From assembly GCA_016706055.1 (NCBI GenBank), contig JADJKL010000011.1:62001-126000 (forward strand): 64,000 bases of DNA, written 5' to 3'. This document shows, piece by piece, positions 44,531 to 53,842 of this stretch (positions are counted from its first letter, which is position 1; every line of letters begins with the position of its first letter). The position numbers and the translations under genes are program-made. The notes beneath the pieces are model-generated. The model did not search any database, was not told where the DNA came from, and saw nothing but the letters and a program-made list of their open reading frames with translations. The DNA is from Chitinophagaceae bacterium. GTDB lineage: Bacteria; Bacteroidota; Bacteroidia; Chitinophagales; Chitinophagaceae.

Positions 44531-45859
44531 GAGATATTTTAATATCGAGAAAGCTCCATCTTTACCAGCCTGCACCGCATCCACCACTTCTTTACCACCA
44601 TTCACTGCATCGCCACCGGCGAAGACGCCTTTGATGTTTGTTGCGCAATTATTATCAATTATCAGTTTACCGTATTTATTATCCAGGTTATATTTCTTTA
44701 TTAATTTTTCAAAAGGCACTTGTCCTGCTGCTTTGATGACCATATCTACATCGAGTGTAAATGTTTCACCTGTATCAACAGGTGAGCGGCGGCCACTGAC
44801 ATCTGGTTCGCCAAGTTTCATTACACTACAAACAAGTTGCTTTACCTTTTTTTGTGCGCCTTTTATTTTTTGTGGAGAAGCCAGCCAGACTATTTTGCAG
44901 CCATCTTTTTTTGCGATGTTTAATTCCACTTCTGTGCAAGGCATTTCTTCTTGTGTTCTTCTGTAGAGCATTGTTACTTCTTTTGCTCCAAGACATTTTG
45001 CCTGTGTGGCGGCATCAATGGCAGTCATGCCCATTCCTATTACTGCTACTTTATCACCTACAGGAACGGTGGAATAACCTTTTGCACTGATGTCATATAT
45101 AAAATTGATGGCATCAACTACGCCTTCTAAGTTTTCACCGGGAATATCTAATTGCCTGGCTACGCCAACGCCGATGCCGAGATATACTGCATCGTATTCT
45201 TTTTTTAATTGAGCTAATGTAACATCTTTTCCCAGTTCCTGATTGTATTTTATTTCTATTCCGCCGATGGATAAAATATAATTTACTTCGTCTTCGCAGA
45301 ATTGTGGTGTTACTTTATATGCGGCAATACCATAGGTCATCAAGCCGCCGCCTTTACTTTCTTTTTCATAGATAGTGCAATCAATTCCTTCTCTTGAAAG
45401 GGCATGAGCACAACTTAATCCGGCGGGGCCTGCACCAACTATAGCTACTTTTTTGCCTGTTGATTGTTTTCGTTCGAATAGTTGCCAATTTTTTTCCATT
45501 GCTATTTCAGTAGAGTAGCGTTGCAATTTTGCAATAGGTATCGGTTCTTCTTCCAGTAAATTATAAACACAGGCACCTTCGCATAATTTTTCTACGGGGC
45601 AAACTTTGGAGCAACCTGCTCCCATAATATTGGAGGAAAAAATTGTTTTTGCTGAACCTTTTATATTTTCTGTTGAAATTTGTTTGATGAATTTAGGGAC
45701 GTCAATTTCTGTAGGGCAACTTTTTGTGCAAGGTGCATCATAACAGAACAAACAACGGTTGGCATCCACTTTTGCTGCCGTTATATTTTCAAACGGCGGG
45801 TGAATGTCGGCGAAGTTTTCTTCGTATTGTTCTTTTGATAGTCTGTTGTTTTCAATCAT
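44516..45859 (-). CDS. preT: Dihydropyrimidine dehydrogenase subunit PreT
   Basis: A 447-residue glutamate-synthase-small-subunit-like flavoprotein. The N-terminal cysteine block CLFCYDAPCTKSCP and GCSKVCPVEKLCEGAC bind 4Fe-4S clusters; AIVGAGPAGLSCAHAL binds FAD; VAVIGMGMTAIDAATQA binds NAD(P)H; and GVFAGGDAVNGGKEVVDAVQAGK closes the FAD site. It passes electrons from NADH to PreA. It lies 106 bp upstream of preA in the same direction. Confidence 0.92.
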   Translation of the reverse strand: MIENNRLSKEQYEENFADIHPPFENITAAKVDANRCLFCYDAPCTKSCPTEIDVPKFIKQISTENIKGSAKTIFSSNIMGAGCSKVCPVEKLCEGACVYNLLEEEPIPIAKLQRYSTEIAMEKNWQLFERKQSTGKKVAIVGAGPAGLSCAHALSREGIDCTIYEKESKGGGLMTYGIAAYKVTPQFCEDEVNYILSIGGIEIKYNQELGKDVTLAQLKKEYDAVYLGIGVGVARQLDIPGENLEGVVDAINFIYDISAKGYSTVPVGDKVAVIGMGMTAIDAATQAKCLGAKEVTMLYRRTQEEMPCTEVELNIAKKDGCKIVWLASPQKIKGAQKKVKQLVCSVMKLGEPDVSGRRSPVDTGETFTLDVDMVIKAAGQVPFEKLIKKYNLDNKYGKLIIDNNCATNIKGVFAGGDAVNGGKEVVDAVQAGKDGAFSILKYLGVKN

Positions 45860-45874
45860 TCCTTGAATTTTTTA

Positions 45875-45952
45875 TTTCACGCAAAGGCGCAAAGAAAATA
45901 AGACGCAAAGAAGGAAATTTTCACTTTGCTCCTTGGCGTCTTTGCGAGAAAA
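45875..45952. repeat. Inverted repeat element, TTTCACGCAAAGGCGCAAAG type
   Basis: A 78-bp element whose ends (TTTCACGCAAAGGCGCAAAG and, at the right, GCGTCTTTGCGAGAAA) are inverted copies. It exactly fills the space between the nitrilase stop and the preT start. A second copy lies at 50191-50269. Confidence 0.75.
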
Positions 45953-46817
45953 CTATAGCTCGGTTAATTTACCATAAGTCTCTGGTCTTCTATCTCTGAA
46001 AAATTGCCAATTAGATCTTACTTTTTCTATTTCATCTAAATCAAAATCGGCAATTAATAATTCATCATTGTCTTCTGATGCCTGCGCAAATATTTGTCCT
46101 CTAGGATCAACGAAATAACTGGTGCCATAAAACTTTCCAAGGTTCCAGGGTTTTTCTTCGCCAACTCTATTGATACAGCCCATGAAATATCCATTGGCAG
46201 CAGCATGTGCAGGTTGCTCTAACTTCCATAAATATTGTGAAAGGCCAGCTACTGTTGCAGAAGGATTGTAAACAATCTCAGCTCCATTCAATCCCAGACA
46301 TCTTGCACCATCTGGAAAGTGACGGTCGTAGCAGATATACACACCCACTTTTGCATACTTGGTTTGAAAAACAGGATAACCAAGGTTGCCGGGTTTAAAG
46401 AAAAACTTTTCCCAGAAACCTGATGTATGTGGAATATGATTTTTTCTATACTTGCCTAAGTATGTTCCATCGGCATCAATAACTGCAGCTGTGTTATATA
46501 ATACACCGGCCTGTTCTTTTTCATACACCGGGACAACGATAACCATACTATATTTCTTTGCATACTCTTGCATTCTTTCTATCGTAGGGCCGGGAACTGT
46601 TTCTGCACTTCCGTACCATGCTTTATCCTGCCCCGGACAGAAATATGGTGTATTAAATATTTCCTGAAAGCAAAGTATCTGCACTCCTTTTTACCTGCTT
46701 CTTCTATGTAGGGAATGTGCTTTTGTACCATTGCTTCTTTTATTTCTGCGATGGTTCCTTCGCCTTCGGTTTTGGAAGGGTGAGTTGGATTAGTCCTGAT
46801 TTAATGATTCTTGGCAT
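45953..46817 (-). CDS. Beta-ureidopropionase, nitrilase superfamily (two frameshifts)
   Basis: About 288 residues when two one-base losses are repaired: a T5 run at 46688-46692 (gives EEAGKKGVQILCFQEIFN) and a short G-run at 46788-46790 near codon 10. The start is ATG 46817 (MPRIIKSGLIQLT). The catalytic triad is visible: Glu in CFQEIF, Lys in GKYRKNHIPH and Cys in VYICYDRHFPDG. It hydrolyses N-carbamoyl-beta-alanine to beta-alanine, CO2 and ammonia, the third step of the pathway here. Confidence 0.88.
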
Positions 46818-46823
46818 TTTATT

Positions 46824-47268
46824 GAGTTATGAGTTTAGAATTAAGAGTTATGAGTTAATGTTTCCCTTAGTTGTAAAATACTTTTGTTTTGTTGTAAGGA
46901 TTATGCTGCTAAGTATCTTTAATATCTCATTGCATTTATTGCTTAAGTTAGTAAAAGATTCTTGTTTTATATATTCGCTATCCTTTAAAAGATTGAGCCA
47001 GTAAGAAGTTTCTCTTGCTTCTTTTAATGATATGCTCAGTTTATGAACAAAATCTCTTTTAGATTGGGCTGATAAAGCTTCATTAATATTTGCTCCTATT
47101 GATGTTCCTGAGCGAAGAAGTTGTTTTGAAAGAACAAATTCCTTCTTTTCAGTCACTAAATATTTGTAAAGAGTAATTATTCCCAAAGCAAACGAATAAG
47201 CTTTGGTTGCAATGATGCTTTCATTTTTAACTACATTATTCATAACTCTAAACTCTTAATTCTAAACT
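46824..47268. mobile_element. Candidate small element: heptamer inverted repeats around a four-helix-bundle gene
   Basis: The left array has GAGTTAT, GAGTTTA, GAATTAA, GAGTTAT, GAGTTAA (46824-46858). The right array has CATAACT, CTAAACT, CTTAATT, CTAAACT (47241-47268). They share an exact 18-bp inverted repeat, AGTTTAGAATTAAGAGTT, at 46832-46849 and 47251-47268. The gene between uses a stop codon within the left array and an ATG within the right one. The hydA stop codon lies in the right array. The whole looks like a compact insert between two pathway genes. That it moves is inference. Confidence 0.45.
46848..47243 (-). CDS. Four-helix-bundle protein (S23/IVP family)
   Basis: A 131-residue all-helical protein of the family found in intervening sequences of 23S rRNA genes and related to Avd of diversity-generating retroelements. 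Key blocks are ATKAYSFALGIITLYKYL, LSKQLLRSGTSIGANINEA, FVHKLSISLKEARETSYWL and LSNKCNEILKILSS. It has no role in pyrimidine degradation. It is flanked by inverted heptamer arrays that overlap its start and stop codons. Biochemical function unknown; the family binds nucleic acid in the Avd case. Confidence 0.88.
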   Translation of the reverse strand: MNNVVKNESIIATKAYSFALGIITLYKYLVTEKKEFVLSKQLLRSGTSIGANINEALSAQSKRDFVHKLSISLKEARETSYWLNLLKDSEYIKQESFTNLSNKCNEILKILSSIILTTKQKYFTTKGNINS

Positions 47269-48641
47269 ATAGAAGAAACTTTATTTCTCTTTATAAATTT
47301 ACCATATCCTTTTTCAATATTGCAATGATTGTTTTCAATGGCAACTTTTCCTCTTAATAAAACTGTTTTTACTTTTCCGGTAACTTCCCAACCTTCGTAG
47401 CCGCTGTAATCAACATTCATATGATGTGTTTTAGCAGAGAGTATATGTTTTTCATTGGGGTCGAAGATGACGATGTCTGCATCGCTGCCAACAGCAATCG
47501 TTCCTTTGCGGGGAAACATGCCGAAAATTTTTGCAGGATTGGTGCAAGCTACTTCTACATATTTATTCAATGTGATTTTTCCTTTGTGTACACCTTCGCT
47601 GTATAAAAGTTCCATTCTGTTTTCAATTGCAGGATGACCATTCGGAATTTTTGAGAAATCATCTTTGCCCAACAATTTCTTTTCCCAGTTAAAAGGGCAA
47701 TGATCGGTTGCAACTACATTAACTAATCCTTGATTGATACCTGCCCATAATGTAGCCTGATCTTTCTTTTCTCTTAATGGCGGGCTCATTACCCATTTGG
47801 CACCATCTTCTTGTTCATAGAGTGATGCATCAAGTATTAAATATTGAATGCAGGTTTCTACAAAAATGTGTTGATTTCTTTTGGTTGCATTTCGTACAGC
47901 ATTCAATGCGCCTTCGCAGGTAAGGTGAACGATATAGCCGGGGCAACCTGTGTAGTTGGCCATGTCAGCGAAACGTCCGCTGGCTTCGGCTTCTGTTACT
48001 TCTGGTTGTGATAAATAATGATATAACGGTGAAAGTTTTCCTTCGGATTTGTGTTTGTCAATTAGGAAATCAATCATATCACCATTGGTGGCATGTACAT
48101 TGATCAAGCCGCCATGTTTTTTTACTTCATTCATTAATCCAATCATCTGCCGGTCATCAATCATCAACGCACCTTTGTAAGCCATAAATGTTTTGAAGGA
48201 AGTGATGCCTTCCACTTCAATCATTTCTTGTATTTCTTTTTTTGTGTTTTCATTAAAATCGGTGACCGCCATATGGAAACTATAATCACCTACACAGTTA
48301 TTGTCGCTTCTTCCTTTCCATTCTTCTAATGCAGAACGTAAACTATTGCCTTGCTTCTGTAAAATAAAATCAATGACCATTGTTGTGCCGCCAAACAAAG
48401 CTGCTCTTGTTCCTGTTTCATAATTATCGGAAGAGAAAGCTCCCATGAATGGCATTTCAAGATGTACATGCGGATCAATGCCGCCGGGGAAAACTAATTT
48501 CCCTTCAGCGTCAATTTCTTTATCTGCTTTTACATTGAGGCTTTTGCCAATTGTTTTTATTGTTTCGCCTTCAATAAAAATATCAGCAAGCTGATCTGCA
48601 TCAGCAGTTATTATTCTTCCGTTTTTGATAAGGATGCTCAT
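47262..48641 (-). CDS. hydA: Dihydropyrimidinase
   Basis: About 459 residues from ATG 48641; 12 extra upstream codons are unlikely. It is a metal-dependent amidohydrolase: GGIDPHVHLEMPF (metal-binding HxH), SFKTFMAYKG (carbamylated Lys), VHATNGD, HLTCEGAL and ATDHCPF. It opens 5,6-dihydrouracil or dihydrothymine to the N-carbamoyl amino acid. The stop codon TAG lies within the heptamer array of the neighbouring element, so the C-terminal residues may differ from those of close relatives. Confidence 0.93.
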   Translation of the reverse strand: MSILIKNGRIITADADQLADIFIEGETIKTIGKSLNVKADKEIDAEGKLVFPGGIDPHVHLEMPFMGAFSSDNYETGTRAALFGGTTMVIDFILQKQGNSLRSALEEWKGRSDNNCVGDYSFHMAVTDFNENTKKEIQEMIEVEGITSFKTFMAYKGALMIDDRQMIGLMNEVKKHGGLINVHATNGDMIDFLIDKHKSEGKLSPLYHYLSQPEVTEAEASGRFADMANYTGCPGYIVHLTCEGALNAVRNATKRNQHIFVETCIQYLILDASLYEQEDGAKWVMSPPLREKKDQATLWAGINQGLVNVVATDHCPFNWEKKLLGKDDFSKIPNGHPAIENRMELLYSEGVHKGKITLNKYVEVACTNPAKIFGMFPRKGTIAVGSDADIVIFDPNEKHILSAKTHHMNVDYSGYEGWEVTGKVKTVLLRGKVAIENNHCNIEKGYGKFIKRNKVSSIV

Positions 48642-48696
48642 ACAATTATTTTTCCCGCAAAGGGTAGGCAATCGCAAGTTTGTGCTTTTTTAATGT

Positions 48697-50186
48697 TCAC
48701 TTGTTACTGTTTATGCAGGAGATATGGCCTACCCTTCCTAAGTTTCTTTGCATCATTACCCAATATACAAAACCACTGACAAAAAACCCGACAAACCATG
48801 CATAATGATAGAGGTCGGATATCCAATCAGGGAATGCAGTGGACGAAACAACTTTTATTTGTAATAGAAATCCCGGAATGTTTGGAATGATGCCAACCAG
48901 CAATGCAATGATGGCTGCTGTATTGAAACCATTTTTAAATCCGTACTGTCCTTTATGCTGGTAAAGTTCGGTTACATTTAATTGTTGCTGTCGTATAAAA
49001 TAATAATCAGCAATCATGATGCCTCCAACAGGTCCGAGCAAACTTGAATAAGCAATAAGCCAGGTGAAAATATATCCGTTGGGGTCGGCAATTAATTTCC
49101 AGGGGAAAATTAAAATACCAATGATGCCGGTGATATATCCGCCGGTTCTGAAATTTATTTTTGTTGGAGAAATATTTGCAAAATCATTTGCAGGACTTAC
49201 AATATTGGCGGCAATGTTGGTAGCTAATGTTGACAAAGCAACAGCTATCATGGCAAAGCTGACTAATAATTTATTTTCAAATTTCCCTGCAAGCACTACC
49301 GGGTCCCAAATGGTTTCTCCATAAATTATAAATGTTGCTGAAGTAACAACAACACCGATAAATGCAAACAACGTCATAGAAGGAGGCAAGCCAATTATTT
49401 GTCCGTTGATTTGTGCTTTTTGACTTTTTGCATACCGTGTAAAGTCAGGAATGTTTAAAGAAAGTGTTGCCCAAAAACCAACCATACCTGTTAATGCCGG
49501 AAAGAAATATGCCCAGAATGCGGAGCCGGTCAATTTTGCCGGTTGAGAAAGTATTGGTCCTAATCCATTACCTGCATTGATGGCCCAAAATAATAATGCC
49601 AATGCTGCAAAGGGTAAAAAGAATGCTTTGAAGATTAATAATTTTTTGATGCTTTCAATTCCAAAATAAACGACGAGCATATTGATGAACCAAAAAATAA
49701 TAAAACAAATGGCGGGTCCGGTTTCTAATCCGAAGGAAGCAGGAAAAATTTGAGGCATGGTTGCCAATGATGGAATCCAGAGTTTCATCATTTGATACAA
49801 AGCGAATCCGCCAATCCATGTTTGTATGCCAAACCAACCGCAGGCAACTATTGCTCTTAGTATGGCCGGAATGTTTGCACCTTTTGTTCCAAAACTTGCT
49901 CTTGCAAAAACAGGAAATGGAATTCCGTATTTAGCACCTGCATGCCCGTTTAATATCATTGGAATTAATACAACTGTATTACCAATAAAAATTGTGAGAA
50001 TAGATTGCCACCAGTTCATGCCACCTTCTATCAATGAACTTGCCAGCATGTAAGTTGGTATGCACAAACTCATGCTTATCCATAAGGCGGCATAATTCCA
50101 GGTGCCCCATGTTCGTTTGTGTTGGGGATGGGGGCAAGGTCTTCGTTGGTAAGAGATGGGTCGTGTATGTTTTGGTTATCTGTCAT
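48697..50186 (-). CDS. NCS1-family nucleobase:cation symporter (frameshifted)
   Basis: About 496 residues from ATG 50186 (MTDNQNIHDPSLTNEDLAPI) after repair of one base in the T3 run at 50115-50117, which restores NTKRTWGTWNYAALWISMSLC, the NCS1 N-terminal signature. Twelve membrane helices follow, with GGMNWWQSILTIFIGN, PFPVFARASFG and NIPDFTRYA. Its position within the operon points to uptake of uracil, thymine or a dihydropyrimidine/hydantoin. Confidence 0.9.
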
Positions 50187-50190
50187 TTTT

Positions 50191-50269
50191 TTTCACGCAA
50201 AGGCGCAAAGTTTATAAGACGCTAAGGAGTAGGCTTTGCACCTTTGCTCCTTAGCGTCTTTGCGAGAAA
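50191..50269. repeat. Second copy of the TTTCACGCAAAGGCGCAAAG inverted repeat
   Basis: A 79-bp element with the same ends and near-identical inner arms (CTTTGCTCCTTAGCGTC) as 45875-45952. It fills the gap between the transaminase stop and the NCS1 start. Confidence 0.75.
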
Positions 50270-50271
50270 TC

Positions 50272-51618
50272 TTATTTTACTTCTGCATCTGCAATCTTAA
50301 TCGCTTCACTGATGATCGCCAGCCCTTCATCAATCTGTTCTTTCGTAACTATTAATGGCGGGGCAATAAAAATAAAACCCCAACGAACAAAAGTGTACAT
50401 TCCGAGTTCTTTGATCTTTGCTGCTACTTTATTCATCACTACCATTTCATCAGGTTTGGCGTTAAAAGGCGCCATTGGTTCTTTTGTTTTTCTATTCTTC
50501 ACCAGTTCAATACAACCGAGTAAACCTGTATTTCTGAAATCGCCGATGCTTGGATGTTTTTGTTTTAATTTCTCTACTTCTTGCTCTACATATTTTCCCA
50601 TAGCTACACAATTGTCAATCAAGTTATCATCTTCATAAATCTTTAATGTTTCCAATGCAGCAGCACAACTAACGGGATGAGCAGAATAGGTGAGGCCTAG
50701 TGCCAAAACTGTATCATCATACTTCGCAGCAATTTTATCGCTTACCATTAAACAACCAAAAGGCAAATAACCACAGGTTAATCCTTTTGCCATCGCAATC
50801 ATATCCGGAACGATACCATGATTTTCAAAACCAAACCATTTGCCGGTTCTACCAAAACCGCTCATTACTTCATCCATAATTAATAAGATGCCATGCTTGT
50901 TGCAGATTTCTCGTACTGCTTTTAAATAGCCAACAGGATATTGCAAACAACCTGATGAACCGGATTCTCCTTCCAATAAAATTGCAGCAATAGTTCCAGA
51001 ACCTTCGTATGCAATTATTCTTTCTAATGCAACAACTGATTCTTTTAGAAAATTTTCTTCGCCATATTCCCAGCGATATAAATACGGTAAATCAAAATGT
51101 ACAAAGTTGGGAGCCTGCTGTGCATCCACCGGAATTCTTCTTGGATCGCCACTGGCCGACATAGCACCAATAGAAGCACCGTGATAAGATTGATAACGGC
51201 TTAGAATTTTATGACGGCCAGTAAATAGCCTTGCCAGTTTTATTCCATTTTCAATGGATGTTGCACCACATAAAGTAAAAAATGCTTTGTTCAAATCACC
51301 GGGACAAATTTCTGCCAGTTTCTTCCCCAACTCGCCACGCACTTTGGTTACACAACTCGGCGTTACATAACTCACTTCCTGCATTTGTTTCACCACGGCA
51401 TTGGTGATGCGTTGATCGCCATGACCAATATTCACATTCATCAACCCAGATGAAAAATCAAGGTAACGTTTGCCATCGTAGTCATATAGATAAACACCTT
51501 CGGCATGTTTTACTGCAATCGGGTTGGTGCCTTTTTGTTTGCTCCAGGAGAATAAAGTATAATCTTGATTGTTCTGGATTATCTCTTGTGCTTCGGAAAT
51601 TGTTTTAGTATCTGTCAC
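50272..51618 (-). CDS. Class III aminotransferase (beta-alanine transaminase)
   Basis: About 448 residues from GTG 51618. The PLP-dependent fold is clear: FTLCGATSIENGIKLAR, YQSYHGASIGAMS, LLIMDEVMSGFGRTGKW and AMAKGLTCGYLPFG with the Schiff-base Lys. In this operon it should move the amino group of beta-alanine (or 3-aminoisobutyrate) to pyruvate or 2-oxoglutarate, making malonate semialdehyde. A longer frame to 51675 (MLNEENAFKIQQS) is translation of a heptamer array and is rejected. Confidence 0.88.
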   Translation of the reverse strand: MTDTKTISEAQEIIQNNQDYTLFSWSKQKGTNPIAVKHAEGVYLYDYDGKRYLDFSSGLMNVNIGHGDQRITNAVVKQMQEVSYVTPSCVTKVRGELGKKLAEICPGDLNKAFFTLCGATSIENGIKLARLFTGRHKILSRYQSYHGASIGAMSASGDPRRIPVDAQQAPNFVHFDLPYLYRWEYGEENFLKESVVALERIIAYEGSGTIAAILLEGESGSSGCLQYPVGYLKAVREICNKHGILLIMDEVMSGFGRTGKWFGFENHGIVPDMIAMAKGLTCGYLPFGCLMVSDKIAAKYDDTVLALGLTYSAHPVSCAAALETLKIYEDDNLIDNCVAMGKYVEQEVEKLKQKHPSIGDFRNTGLLGCIELVKNRKTKEPMAPFNAKPDEMVVMNKVAAKIKELGMYTFVRWGFIFIAPPLIVTKEQIDEGLAIISEAIKIADAEVK

Positions 51619-51633
51619 TTTATTTATTTTAAA

Positions 51634-51696
51634 TGTTGATTGTTGAATTTTAAATGCATTTTCTTCATTCAACATTTAAAATTCAACATTTATAAT
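51634..51696. repeat. Inverted heptamer array (TSAACAT units)
   Basis: Nine 7-bp units: TGTTGAT, TGTTGAA, TTTTAAA, TGCATTT, TCTTCAT, TCAACAT, TTAAAAT, TCAACAT, TTATAAT. The arms TGTTGAATTTTAAATG (51641-51656) and CATTTAAAATTCAACA (51673-51688) are perfect 16-bp inverted repeats. It occupies the mmsA-transaminase gap. Confidence 0.65.
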
Positions 51697-51701
51697 AATT
51701 T

Positions 51702-53159
51702 TTAGCTCATCCAATTAACCCCTGCCTCAGCATTCCACTTCGTCGTACTCTTCTTTAACTTCGTCCAGAATTCTATCGAACTTTTTCCGGTTATATCACC
51801 AACGCCAAATTTACTTTCATTCCAGCCGCCGAAGGAGAAGGGTTCTCTTGGTACGGGTACACCTACATTCACACCAATCATTCCGGCACTGGATCGTTCA
51901 ATGATGTAACGGGCCATGCCACCGTTTTGTGTAAACACAGATGCAGCATTTCCATAAGGATTTGCATTTTCAATGGCTAATGCTTCATCAACTGTATTCG
52001 TTCGCATAATGGAAATAACAGGTCCGAAAATTTCTTCAGTGGCTACACTCATTTCCGGTTTTACAAAATCAATCACAGTCGGGCCAACATAAGTGCCATT
52101 TTCTTTTCCTTTTACTTTTGTATTTCGTCCATCCACTAAAATTTTTGCTCCCTGTTTTTCTGCTTCGGTTATATAGGCTTCAATTCTTTCTTGTGATTCT
52201 TTACTGATAACGGCACCGAGATTTTCTCCGGGAATAATTTTTCTGGCTTCTTCACATATCTTATCAATAATTACATCCACATTGCCAACACCAATCATTG
52301 CAGATGCTGCCATGCAACGTTGCCCTGCACAGCCACTCATACTTGCAGCTACATTTTGTGCCGTCATTCCAGGAATTGCATCGGGCAAAACCATTAAATG
52401 ATTTTTTGCTCCGCCCAGCGCCAATGCTCTTTTATAATTAGAAGTTGCTCTTTGGTAAACAATCTTTGCCACTTTGGTCGAGCCAACAAATGAAATAGCT
52501 TCTATTCCCGGATGATCACAAATGGCTTCTACAATTTCTACATCACCATGAACAATATTGAAAACACCATCAGGTAGTCCTGCTTCTTTCAAAAGTTCAG
52601 CTAATCGTCCGCAACTCAATGGTACTTTTTCAGATGGTTTCATTATCATACAATTGCCAAGAGCAATCGCATTTGGTAATGTCCAGTTAGGAACCATACT
52701 TGGAAAATTAAATGGAACGATAGATGCAACAACTCCTAATGGAACATGTTCTGTTCTGCATTCAACTCCTTTACTTACTTCAAGAATTTCTCCAGTAACT
52801 AATTGTGGGAGTGAAGTGGCAAATTCAGTCAGCTCAATACTTTTTTCTACTTCAGCTACGGATTCACTGTAAGTCTTTCCATTTTCTTCACTGCATAAAG
52901 CAGCTAATTCTTTTAAATCTCTTTCTAATAAATTTTTATAGCGAAAAAAAACCTGCACTCTTTCTTTTATGGGTGTTTTGCTCCAAGCGGGGAAAGCGGC
53001 TTTGGCAGCTTTTACTGCGGTATCTAAATCTTTTGCTGAAGACATCGGTACTTTAGATAATAAATTTCCATCTAAAGGGGAAATAACTTCCAATGATTTT
53101 TGTGTTGCGGCATCAACAAATTTTCCATTGATAAAATTCTGAACAGGTGAGTATTTCAT
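51702..53159 (-). CDS. mmsA: CoA-acylating methylmalonate-semialdehyde dehydrogenase
   Basis: A 485-residue aldehyde dehydrogenase of the MmsA type: VPFNFPSMVPNWTLPNAIALG, SFVGSTKVAKIVY, LGGAKNHLMVLPDA and the catalytic Cys 282 in SGCAGQRCMA. It converts malonate semialdehyde to acetyl-CoA, or methylmalonate semialdehyde to propionyl-CoA, the last step of uracil/thymine degradation. It is the first gene of the operon and is divergent from trmH-like. Confidence 0.93.
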   Translation of the reverse strand: MKYSPVQNFINGKFVDAATQKSLEVISPLDGNLLSKVPMSSAKDLDTAVKAAKAAFPAWSKTPIKERVQVFFRYKNLLERDLKELAALCSEENGKTYSESVAEVEKSIELTEFATSLPQLVTGEILEVSKGVECRTEHVPLGVVASIVPFNFPSMVPNWTLPNAIALGNCMIMKPSEKVPLSCGRLAELLKEAGLPDGVFNIVHGDVEIVEAICDHPGIEAISFVGSTKVAKIVYQRATSNYKRALALGGAKNHLMVLPDAIPGMTAQNVAASMSGCAGQRCMAASAMIGVGNVDVIIDKICEEARKIIPGENLGAVISKESQERIEAYITEAEKQGAKILVDGRNTKVKGKENGTYVGPTVIDFVKPEMSVATEEIFGPVISIMRTNTVDEALAIENANPYGNAASVFTQNGGMARYIIERSSAGMIGVNVGVPVPREPFSFGGWNESKFGVGDITGKSSIEFWTKLKKSTTKWNAEAGVNWMS

Positions 53160-53239
53160 ATTGCAATTTTGTGTTTAAATTCAACAACTATAAATATACT
53201 TAATTTAGCGAAGTTTACAACCTAACAACTTCAATTTCA

Positions 53240-53842
53240 ATGACACCGGAAAGAACAGAACGGCTTACATCGGTACTTAATAAACGACAAGGCGATATTA
53301 CAATCGTTTTGGAGAATGTGTTTGATCCGCATAATATTTCGGCTGTAATGCGAACTGCGGATGCTGTTGGCATACAAGACATTTATATTTTAAATACAAA
53401 AATCCCCAGCCATAAAAAATGGGGTGCCAGAAGTTCTTCCAGCGCCGTTAAATGGCTAACCGTTCATCAGTTTGAAAATGCAGATGAGTGTTTTGTTGCT
53501 TTACGAAAAAGTTATTCAACCATTTTAACAACTCATCTTAGTAGTGATGCCGTAAGTTTACACAGTATTGATTTTACTCAACCCATTGCATTGGTTTTTG
53601 GGAATGAGAAAACTGGTGTAAGTGAAGAGATAAGAGCAATGGCCGATGGAAATTTTATTATTCCACAAGTTGGTATTATACAATCGTTGAATATAAGTGT
53701 TGCTTGTGCTGTTACTTTATATGAAGCTTTTCGCCAGAAATCAAATGCAGGACAGTACAACCAACAAAGTTTAGATGCCGTCAGGTATGATGAATTATTT
53801 AAAGAGTGGGAACGTAATAGGAGAGAGGAGGATGGACAATAG
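53240..53842 (+). CDS. TrmH-family tRNA/rRNA 2'-O-methyltransferase
   Basis: A 200-residue SPOUT enzyme: motif 1 DITIVLENVFDPHNISAVMRTADAVGI, motif 2 ALVFGNEKTGVSEEI, motif 3 IPQVGIIQSLNISVACAVTLYEAF. Size and motif spacing suit TrmH (Gm18 of tRNA), but other SpoU members cannot be excluded. The stop TAG lies inside a CAATAGT heptamer of the array that follows. Confidence 0.9.
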   Translation: MTPERTERLTSVLNKRQGDITIVLENVFDPHNISAVMRTADAVGIQDIYILNTKIPSHKKWGARSSSSAVKWLTVHQFENADECFVALRKSYSTILTTHLSSDAVSLHSIDFTQPIALVFGNEKTGVSEEIRAMADGNFIIPQVGIIQSLNISVACAVTLYEAFRQKSNAGQYNQQSLDAVRYDELFKEWERNRREEDGQ

